A DNA stretch of 10,093 nucleotides from Cyanobium sp. NIES-981 (lineage in GTDB: Bacteria > Cyanobacteriota > Cyanobacteriia > PCC-6307 > Cyanobiaceae): contig CAMDSS010000052.1 in assembly GCA_945907085.1 (NCBI GenBank), positions 1-10,093 of the forward strand, read 5' to 3'. Below the pieces are notes generated by a model. The model had not been told where the DNA came from and did no database searches. It saw nothing but the letters and a program-made list of their open reading frames with translations. Positions within the stretch are counted from its first letter, which is position 1; each line of letters begins with the position of its first letter. This document shows positions 1 to 5,496 of this stretch, piece after piece. The translations under genes were made by a program, and so were the position numbers.

Positions 1-2064
1 CCAGCACTGGGCCGTTTCCACCACCAGGGAAGCCTGGAGCCGCAGGCCCAGATTGAGCAGGTGGTGATGCACCGCTCCCACCGCGAGCAGGGGCGGAATG
101 GCGACGGTGGTGGCATTGATGCCGCCCTTTTGCCCATCGAGGCCCAGCCGATCGGAGAGCACCAGGATCTGGGCCCCAGCGCGCACGGCGGCTTCGGCCT
201 CCGAGCGCAGGCGCTGCACTGCGGCCTGGAGGGCCGTCGGCCCTCCATCCAAGCCAAACAGGGTGGAAAGGGAGCTGCTGGCCAGACCTTGATCAGCCAC
301 AGCTTTGAGGTCCGCCTCATTGAGAATCGGGCTGTCCAGGTGCACCACCGCCGCGCCGGAGGCTTCTGGCCGCAGGGCTGAGCCGCGACGGCCCAGGTGC
401 ATCTCCAGGCTCATCACCAGCTTTTCGCGCAGGGGATCGATGGGCGGGTTGGTGACCTGGGCGAAGCGTTGCTTGAAGTAGTCGAAAAGCAGGTGGGGTT
501 TATCGGAGAGCACCGCCAGGGGGATGTCGTCCCCCATGCAGTAGGTGGGCTCCTTGGCCGCCCCCGCCATGTCTTCGATCACCAGGTCCAGGTCTTCTGA
601 CGTGAAGCCAGAAGCGGTTTGCTGTTGCAGCAACTCCAGATCACCAAGGGCGCGCTCCTGCCGCCAGGGCTGGCTCTCCAGGTTGCGACGGTTGTCGGCC
701 AACCAGCTCCCATAGGGATGGCGCGTGGCAGCTTCTTGCTTCACCTCCCAGTTGCGGAGCAGGCGGCCGTTGTCGAGGTCGACGGCCAGCATTTGGCCAG
801 GGCCCAGGCGTCCCTTTTCGATGATGCGGCTCTCTTCAAGCTCGACCACGCCGGTTTCCGAGCCCATCACCACATAGCCGTCGCTGGTGATGCAGTAGCG
901 GGCAGGCCTCAGGCCATTGCGATCCAAGGTGGCGCCAACGCTGCGGCCATCGGCAAACACCAACAGGGCCGGGCCATCCCAGGGCTCTTGCAAACAGGCG
1001 TTGTACTCGTACATGGCCTGGATGGCCGGACGGTTCTCCAGTTCTGGCTGCTGGCGGAAGGCCTCCGGCACGAGGGTGAACAGGCTGTCCGTGATCGGAC
1101 GACCACTGCGCACCAGCAGCTCCAAGGTGGCGTCAAGGTTGGCCGAATCACTAAAGGCCGCATTCACCACGGGCTTGAGATCATCCGAGGCCTCACCCCA
1201 AACCGCATCGAGGTTGGCTTCTGCGGCCCGGGCCCAGTTGAGATTGCCCAGCAGGGTGTTGATTTCGCCGTTGTGACCCAACAGGCGCATGGGCTGGGCC
1301 AAGGGCCAGCGGGGCAGGGTATTGGTGCTGAAGCGGCGGTGGTACACCGCAAAACTCACGGCAAAGCGCCCATCGCGCAAGTCGGCATAAAACCGCGCCA
1401 ACACTTCCGAGCGCACCATGCCTTTGTAGACAACGGTGCGGCTGCTCAGGGAGGCGAAATAGAGGTCGCCGGGGCCAGGGCCCCAGGCTTCCCGGGCGCG
1501 ATCGCCAATCCGGCGCCGCAGCCGAAACAGCAGGGCTTCCAGCGCATCTCCGGTTATGGCCTCTCCCTCTAGGGCCTGGCCAGGGGCAGGCGCCAAGAGC
1601 CACTGGGCCATGTGGGGCGCGCTCTGGCGGGCCAAAGGACCGAGCACCGCGGGATCCACCGGCACATCGCGCCAACCCAGGCTCTGGAGGCCCAGTTTGG
1701 CCGCCTCTTCTTCTGAAAACTGAATCGCAGCGGCACGTTTGGCCCCATCGGCGGGCAAAAACACCATGCCCAGGCCGCGCTCCTGGCCCTGGGACGCCCC
1801 AGCCTCAGGCCAAACAGCCTCTAACAGGGCCCAGGGGATCCCGCAGAGAATGCCGGCACCATCTCCCGAATCGGAATCGCCACCGCAGCCTCCGCGGTGC
1901 TCCATGCAATCCAGGCCGCGCAGGGCCTGTTGCAGCACCCAGTGACTGCGCTCCCCGCCCAGATGGGCCAGGAAGCCCACACCACATGCATCTTTTTCAC
2001 CCGCCACCTCAGCCGGTGCAGGGCTGTCGCAATGGGGCCAAACGGGGCGAGACGAAAGAGCCAT
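1..2064 (-). CDS. gltS: Ferredoxin-dependent glutamate synthase, N-terminal 688 residues (partial)
   Basis: This enzyme takes the amide of glutamine and 2-oxoglutarate to two glutamates with electrons from ferredoxin, the second half of the GS-GOGAT cycle. Reading leftward from the ATG at 2064-2062 gives 688 codons without a stop up to the window edge; the whole enzyme is usually about 1,500 residues. Residues 24-31 read KDACGVGF, with Cys27 the expected N-terminal nucleophile exposed after removal of a short propeptide. The class II glutamine amidotransferase domain continues through EHRGG (55-59), YHRRFSTNT (241-249) and GHNGEINT (263-270). The central domain starts around residue 490 (TNPPIDPLREKL, 538-549) and the visible part ends at VVETAQCW. 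The FMN-binding and 3Fe-4S parts would lie beyond position 1. The start is chosen because it leaves a plausible 26-residue propeptide; no Shine-Dalgarno sequence precedes it. The ferredoxin-type rather than NADPH-type assignment rests on family similarity and the cyanobacterial context. The symbols gltB and glsF are also in use. Confidence 0.95.
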   Translation of the reverse strand, partial: MALSSRPVWPHCDSPAPAEVAGEKDACGVGFLAHLGGERSHWVLQQALRGLDCMEHRGGCGGDSDSGDGAGILCGIPWALLEAVWPEAGASQGQERGLGMVFLPADGAKRAAAIQFSEEEAAKLGLQSLGWRDVPVDPAVLGPLARQSAPHMAQWLLAPAPGQALEGEAITGDALEALLFRLRRRIGDRAREAWGPGPGDLYFASLSSRTVVYKGMVRSEVLARFYADLRDGRFAVSFAVYHRRFSTNTLPRWPLAQPMRLLGHNGEINTLLGNLNWARAAEANLDAVWGEASDDLKPVVNAAFSDSANLDATLELLVRSGRPITDSLFTLVPEAFRQQPELENRPAIQAMYEYNACLQEPWDGPALLVFADGRSVGATLDRNGLRPARYCITSDGYVVMGSETGVVELEESRIIEKGRLGPGQMLAVDLDNGRLLRNWEVKQEAATRHPYGSWLADNRRNLESQPWRQERALGDLELLQQQTASGFTSEDLDLVIEDMAGAAKEPTYCMGDDIPLAVLSDKPHLLFDYFKQRFAQVTNPPIDPLREKLVMSLEMHLGRRGSALRPEASGAAVVHLDSPILNEADLKAVADQGLASSSLSTLFGLDGGPTALQAAVQRLRSEAEAAVRAGAQILVLSDRLGLDGQKGGINATTVAIPPLLAVGAVHHHLLNLGLRLQASLVVETAQCW

Positions 2065-2097
2065 AAACCCGAGGGCGACTGCACCACCAGAACCTCA

Positions 2098-2110
2098 GAT
2101 CCTAAGGATC
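2098..2110. promoter_or_regulatory. Perfect short palindrome in the gltS/glycosidase divergent region
   Basis: GATCCT-A-AGGATC is a perfect dyad with 6-base arms around one central base, lying 34 bases upstream of the gltS start and upstream of both candidate starts of the rightward gene. Its position suits an operator serving one or both divergent promoters, but no regulator can be named. It does not match the NtcA consensus GTA-N8-TAC, and I could not identify convincing -10/-35 pairs on either strand. A dyad of this length can arise by chance. Confidence 0.2.
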
Positions 2111-2124
2111 AGCAATCCCTGCCC

Positions 2125-4029
2125 ATGGCCACGGGGTTAGCGTTGGCCAAGAATGGCCCACAGGACACCAGCACTGAGGTCGGCCCATTGAGGCCTGCAC
2201 GCGGCCCCGGGCTGATCAGCTGGCTGATCCCCCGGCTTGTGCCTGCTGTTGTTGTAATCGGCAGCCAAGCCCAAGCATTTCCACCGCCTCCACCGCCTCC
2301 ACCCAGCGCCTCCCAGCCAAACCCCGCACGGCAGGCCAGCCCCGCACGCCAGCCCAGCGCGGCAAGCCAGGTCATCGAGGGCACCCGCCTCTGGATCAAT
2401 GGTCAAACCCAGGCGGCCCGCTGGCGCTGGGTTGGTAGGGGTAGCGGGCGGCCTGAGGAGCTCTGGCTCCCCCTTGAAGTTCTGCAAGGTCAACTGGGGG
2501 TGAGCAGCCGCAGCCGCTCCGATGGCAGCCTTGATCTGGAATGGTTTGGCCAACCCCTGACCGTGGGGCCTGGCGCGCAAGTCAGCCTCGACGACGAAGT
2601 GGCCGTCGACGGGGCTCCCCTGTTCCAGGCCTTGGGGGTCGAGGCCATCAAAAAGGGTCCTGAATTGCGGCTGCAGTTGCCCGTCGCCCAGCTGGTGCAA
2701 GTGCGCACGGCCAATCAAGTCGGACAGCGCCGGGTGGTGCTCGACCTCACCGGGCCAGCGATTGTGCGCACTAGCGAGGGTCGGCTGGAGCTCAGCATCC
2801 AGAGCAGTCCTGCCCAGCGCAGCCAGCTGGAGCTCCTGGGCCTTGGCAGCGCCGTCAGCACGCCCCAATTAAGCGAGCCCCAAACAAGCGCTTCCCTCCA
2901 GTTACAGGTGGCAGGAGGTCTGAAGCCCAACAAGGTGTTCACCCTCGGGGATCCAGCGCGGGTCGTGATCGATCTCCCCGTCGCCACGTCCCCCGAGAGC
3001 ACCGGCAGCCCGGTTTCCGCTCCAGCTATCGATCCACGCCTGCAAGCCCTCCTGGGCCGGGGCATCCAATGGGACCGGATGGTGCGCCAAGGCTTCCGTA
3101 TCAATGCGGTGCGCATCGATCCCCGCACCGCCCCGGTGAGCCTCAAACCACTCACCCGCACCCAAAGTATGGAAGGGCTGAGCTCCCTCCAAACCTTGGC
3201 GAACGCCCGGATGGCCCTAGTCGCCATCAACGGCGGCTATTTCAACCGCGTCAAGCGCTTGCCCTTGGGCGCCCTGAAAAGTGAAGGGCGCTGGCTCTCC
3301 GGGCCGATCCTCAACCGGGGCGTAGCCGCCTGGGCGCCCCGCAGCTTGCCCCGTTTTGGCCACCTCTCCCTCGAGGAATGGCTGGTGGGCCCGAATGGCA
3401 GCCGCTATCCCGTGCTGAACCTCAATAGCGGCTATGTCCAACGGGGGATCAGCCGCTATGGCCCGGAATGGGGCCCCAGTTACCGGGCCCTCAGTGGCGG
3501 GGAGACAGCCCTGGTGCTCCGCGCTGACAGCAGCGTGGGCCAGAGATACGCAACGGCCGACCTGGAAGCTGGCGTACCCCTACGCCGCGGCGAAATCCTG
3601 CTCGTGGGTCGCGGAGGCGTCGCGCTTCCTTGGGCCGAAGGCACCCAACTCAGCCTCAGCAGCCGGCCCAGCAACGATCTTGGCCTCGCTCCCTTTGTGA
3701 TCGGGGGCGGCCCCTTGCTCCTCCAAGACGGTCGGATCGTGCTCAACGGTGTCGCCGAAGCCTTCAGCTCCGGGTTCCTCAGCCAGGGCGCCCCCCGCAC
3801 CGTGGTCGCCAGCGATGGCAACCAGCTTTGGCTGATCACCTTGGAGGGCACCAGCGACAGCGGTCCGAGCCTGCCGGAAACAGCCCAACTGCTGCAAAGC
3901 CTGGGGCTGCGCGATGCCCTCAACCTCGACGGGGGCAGCTCCACGGGCCTGGTGATGGGCGGCACGATGCCGGTGAAGGGGAGGGGGGTGGTGGGGGCCG
4001 TCAACAACGGCCTGGGATTGGTCCCTTGA
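2125..4029 (+). CDS. Exported phosphodiester glycosidase (NAGPA-type) domain protein with AMIN-like N-terminal region
   Basis: The C-terminal half (about residues 320-634, counted from the ATG at 2125) is a phosphodiester glycosidase domain of the NAGPA/DUF2233 family. Signatures are NGGYF (369-373), IGGGP (526-530), APRT (556-559) and LDGGSST (601-607). Relatives remove N-acetylglucosamine from phosphodiester links or act on cell-wall or exopolysaccharide phosphodiesters; the substrate here is unknown. N-terminally there is a hydrophobic stretch (about 30-48) followed by SQAQA, which looks like a Sec signal peptide; then eight prolines (53-60) and a low-complexity linker with a PARQ repeat. 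About 85-185 resembles a copper-amine-oxidase-N-like stalk, and about 187-286 an AMIN-like domain (QRRVVLDLTG, DPARVVIDL) often linked to cell-wall binding. The start is uncertain: ATG 2125 gives 634 residues with no good ribosome site, while TTG 2188 gives 613 residues with a good one and a more normal signal peptide. Longer readings from 1897 would overlap gltS and are rejected. The gene ends 43 bases before the next gene with no obvious terminator. Confidence 0.85.
   Translation: MATGLALAKNGPQDTSTEVGPLRPARGPGLISWLIPRLVPAVVVIGSQAQAFPPPPPPPPSASQPNPARQASPARQPSAASQVIEGTRLWINGQTQAARWRWVGRGSGRPEELWLPLEVLQGQLGVSSRSRSDGSLDLEWFGQPLTVGPGAQVSLDDEVAVDGAPLFQALGVEAIKKGPELRLQLPVAQLVQVRTANQVGQRRVVLDLTGPAIVRTSEGRLELSIQSSPAQRSQLELLGLGSAVSTPQLSEPQTSASLQLQVAGGLKPNKVFTLGDPARVVIDLPVATSPESTGSPVSAPAIDPRLQALLGRGIQWDRMVRQGFRINAVRIDPRTAPVSLKPLTRTQSMEGLSSLQTLANARMALVAINGGYFNRVKRLPLGALKSEGRWLSGPILNRGVAAWAPRSLPRFGHLSLEEWLVGPNGSRYPVLNLNSGYVQRGISRYGPEWGPSYRALSGGETALVLRADSSVGQRYATADLEAGVPLRRGEILLVGRGGVALPWAEGTQLSLSSRPSNDLGLAPFVIGGGPLLLQDGRIVLNGVAEAFSSGFLSQGAPRTVVASDGNQLWLITLEGTSDSGPSLPETAQLLQSLGLRDALNLDGGSSTGLVMGGTMPVKGRGVVGAVNNGLGLVP
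2176..2180 (+). promoter_or_regulatory. Possible ribosome binding site for the alternative TTG start at 2188
   Basis: GAGGT lies 7 bases before TTG at 2188, in the frame of the glycosidase gene. Starting there gives a compact signal peptide: MRPARGPG as the basic n-region, a hydrophobic core of about 17 residues, and SQAQA before cleavage. The ATG at 2125 has AAGGA only at 2104-2108, which is 16 bases away and too far. The motif is short and lies inside the open frame, so it could be coincidence. Confidence 0.35.
2281..2358 (+). repeat. Proline-codon repeat and 18-base tandem duplication in the linker of the glycosidase gene
   Basis: CCACCGCCT occurs twice in tandem at 2281-2298, followed by CCACCC, and encodes eight consecutive prolines just after the signal peptide. 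Next, 2323-2340 and 2341-2358 are two adjacent 18-base copies differing at two positions; they encode PARQAS then PARQPS. Together they form a flexible Pro/Ala/Gln-rich linker between the membrane-export signal and the folded domains. Such in-frame units are prone to length change by slippage. Confidence 0.7.
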
Positions 4030-4072
4030 GGGGGCTGCCAAACTGGCTTAACGCTATGTCCTGTTCTGCCCC

Positions 4073-4429
4073 ATGCCGAAAGGCCACAGCCTGAGGGTTA
4101 CCGCCTCCGCCGCAGCCGAGCTCGGGCGGCAAGCCGCCGTGGCAGGCACCCCCGGGATGATGCACCTCGACCTCGTGGACGGCAGTTGTGAACGCTGGTC
4201 CATCCGCCTGCGGCCCGGGCACCTGGCGGGCACCCCCGTGGCCCGGGCCGACGGCATCACCCTTTACGCACCCGCCGGGCAAGGCGACCTGCTGGCCGGT
4301 CTCAGCCTTGATTACCGGGGAGATCTCAGCGGTGGTGGCTTCCTGATGCGTCCCGGTGAGGGCGTGCAGACCTGCGCCTGCGGAACCTCCTTTAGCCGGC
4401 CCGGGATGGGGCGTCAGGCGACCCAGTAA
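4073..4429 (+). CDS. HesB/IscA/SufA-like A-type iron-sulfur carrier protein
   Basis: This 118-residue protein has the layout of A-type Fe-S carriers, which receive or hand on Fe-S clusters to apo-proteins. The three family cysteines are present: Cys39 (GSCERW), then Cys101 and Cys103 in TCACGTSF. The family pattern L-x-G-x-x-LDY followed by a glycine-rich GGGF and the CxCG-x-SF tail is seen at about 75-107. The body between Cys39 and the tail is divergent and the usual CGCG is CACG here, so it is a diverged member rather than a clear sufA or iscA. It starts 43 bases after the glycosidase gene and ends 65 bases before rpsL. Only one gene separates it from gltS, whose product carries a 3Fe-4S cluster; a functional link is inference. 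No Shine-Dalgarno sequence is seen before the ATG. Confidence 0.8.
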   Translation: MPKGHSLRVTASAAAELGRQAAVAGTPGMMHLDLVDGSCERWSIRLRPGHLAGTPVARADGITLYAPAGQGDLLAGLSLDYRGDLSGGGFLMRPGEGVQTCACGTSFSRPGMGRQATQ

Positions 4430-4449
4430 GGTGGCGGATTGTCGAAATC

Positions 4450-4478
4450 GGTCGGATGTCCGACCAGTGTTCTCCGAC
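4450..4478 (+). promoter_or_regulatory. Inverted repeats in the rpsL leader with two possible pairings
   Basis: GGTCGGA (4450-4456) is a perfect complement of TCCGACC (4459-4465), separated by TG; a realistic hairpin would open the innermost pairs. A second copy, TCCGAC, lies at 4473-4478, so the left arm GTCGGA could pair with either copy, giving mutually exclusive hairpins 17-45 bases before the rpsL ATG at 4495. This could be a structured leader for control of the ribosomal-protein mRNA or an operator. No T-tract follows, so it does not look like a terminator. Confidence 0.35.
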
Positions 4479-4494
4479 TAGATCCCGGCCTTCG

Positions 4495-4869
4495 ATGCCC
4501 ACTATCCAGCAGCTGATTCGTACCGAGCGGCAGAGTCTTACCCGTAAGACCAAGTCGCCCGCCCTCCGCGCCTGCCCCGAGCGGCGGGGTGTGTGCACCC
4601 GCGTGTACACCTCCACTCCCAAAAAGCCCAACTCGGCACTCCGCAAGGTGGCCCGGGTGCGCCTCACCTCTGGCTTTGAGGTGACGGCCTACATCCCTGG
4701 GATCGGCCACAACCTCCAAGAGCACTCTGTGGTGCTCATTCGCGGTGGCCGGGTCAAGGACCTGCCAGGCGTGCGCTACCACATCATCCGCGGCACGCTT
4801 GATACCGCTGGTGTGAAGGATCGTCGCCAATCCCGCTCCAAGTACGGCGCCAAAACTCCCAAAGAGTGA
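4495..4869 (+). CDS. rpsL: 30S ribosomal protein S12
   Basis: S12 lies at the decoding centre of the 30S subunit and is involved in tRNA selection and streptomycin response. The protein is 124 residues, the normal bacterial length, and begins MPTIQQLIRTERQ. The signatures TPKKPNSALRK (41-51) and GGRVKDLPGVRYH (84-96) are intact. Lys43 and Lys88 have the streptomycin-sensitive wild-type state, and Asp89 is the residue that is methylthiolated in many bacteria. An in-frame ATG at 4456 would add 13 residues unlike any S12 and would run through the leader hairpins, so the ATG at 4495 is chosen. No Shine-Dalgarno sequence precedes it. It is first of the str genes, 90 bases before rpsG. Confidence 0.98.
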   Translation: MPTIQQLIRTERQSLTRKTKSPALRACPERRGVCTRVYTSTPKKPNSALRKVARVRLTSGFEVTAYIPGIGHNLQEHSVVLIRGGRVKDLPGVRYHIIRGTLDTAGVKDRRQSRSKYGAKTPKE

Positions 4870-4959
4870 CCTGGCCAGGGGCCAAGCCATCCCTAAGACG
4901 TGCTTGAGCTCCGGCGTCAGATCCCAGCCTCCCCATTCGGTCCTTTTCCCTAAACGTCC

Positions 4960-5430
4960 ATGTCACGCCGTAACGCTGCTGAGAAGCGCCCGGTTTTACC
5001 CGACCCCCAGTTCAACAGCCGCCTGGCCACGATCATCGAGGCCAGGCTCATGAAGCACGGCAAAAAATCAACGGCCCAGCGCATCCTTTCCGATGCGTTT
5101 TCGTTGATTAACGACCGCACCGGGACCGACCCCCTGGAGCTGTTCGAAACCGCCGTGCGCAATGCCACTCCCCTGGTGGAAGTGCGGGCTCGCCGCGTTG
5201 GTGGTGCCACCTACCAGGTGCCCATGGAAGTCCGCCAAGAGCGCGGTACGGCCATGGCCCTGCGCTGGCTGGTGAATTTCTCCCGGGCCCGTAACGGCCG
5301 GAGCATGGCCCAGAAACTGGCCGGCGAACTGATGGACGCCGCCAACGAAGCGGGTAGTGCCGTTCGCAAGCGCGAAGAAACTCACAAAATGGCCGAAGCC
5401 AACAAGGCTTTCGCCCACTACCGCTACTGA
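4960..5430 (+). CDS. rpsG: 30S ribosomal protein S7
   Basis: S7 is a primary binder of the 3' major domain of 16S rRNA and nucleates the 30S head near the E site. The 156-residue length and the start MSRRNAAEKRPVLPDP are typical of bacterial and plastid S7. The conserved rRNA-binding stretches EVRARRVGGATYQVP (74-88) and ALRWLVNFSR (100-109) are present, as is the C-terminal AFAHYRY. The ATG follows a pyrimidine-rich stretch (TCCTTTTCCC at 4940-4949) with no Shine-Dalgarno match. The 90-base gap after rpsL contains the 10-base palindrome CCTGGCCAGG at 4870-4879 but no terminator. In enterobacteria S7 represses translation of the str operon; whether that holds here cannot be seen. Confidence 0.98.
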   Translation: MSRRNAAEKRPVLPDPQFNSRLATIIEARLMKHGKKSTAQRILSDAFSLINDRTGTDPLELFETAVRNATPLVEVRARRVGGATYQVPMEVRQERGTAMALRWLVNFSRARNGRSMAQKLAGELMDAANEAGSAVRKREETHKMAEANKAFAHYRY

Positions 5431-5437
5431 GTTCCAG

Positions 5438-5457
5438 CTACAGATTCCAATCTGTAG
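5438..5457 (+). promoter_or_regulatory. Perfect 9-base inverted repeat between rpsG and fusA
   Basis: CTACAGATT and AATCTGTAG are exact complements separated by CC, starting 7 bases after the rpsG stop. As RNA the outer 7 or 8 pairs could form a hairpin; as DNA it is a clean 20-base dyad suitable for a dimeric regulator. It is AT-richer than its surroundings and followed by CACCTTTTG rather than an immediate T-tract, so a classical terminator is unlikely. TGTAGA from its right end recurs at 5474-5479. Confidence 0.45.
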
Positions 5458-5485
5458 AGTTCAATCCACCTTTTGTAGACCCTTC

Positions 5486-5489
5486 GGAG
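5486..5489 (+). promoter_or_regulatory. Shine-Dalgarno sequence deciding the GTG start of fusA
   Basis: GGAG lies 7 bases before the GTG at 5497. It is the only clear Shine-Dalgarno match among the translation genes in this window, and it supports the GTG, which yields the expected EF-G N-terminus MARAFPLERVRNIGI. Confidence 0.7.
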
Positions 5490-5496
5490 ACACCCC

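Noticed and set aside
619..1572. 317-codon open frame on the plus strand
   Set aside because: It is antisense to gltS, which is continuous on the minus strand with clear family motifs; the frame is open only because of GC-rich codon use.
1193..1675. 160-codon open frame on the minus strand
   Set aside because: It is on the same strand as gltS but in another frame; the product is Arg/Pro/Gly-rich with no family features.
1897..2124. Upstream extension of the glycosidase gene to an ATG at 1897
   Set aside because: It would overlap the gltS 5' end by 168 bases, including the codon of the catalytic cysteine, and would bury the signal peptide.
2065..2190. NtcA-type site GTA-N8-TAC upstream of gltS
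   Set aside because: No match is found between the divergent starts, and no convincing -10/-35 pair could be chosen on either strand.
4456..4494. Upstream in-frame ATG for rpsL at 4456
   Set aside because: It adds 13 residues not found in S12 and runs through the leader inverted repeats.
4870..4879. CCTGGCCAGG palindrome after the rpsL stop as a terminator
   Set aside because: It is a 10-base self-complementary word with no loop and no T-tract; such GC-rich words are common in this sequence.
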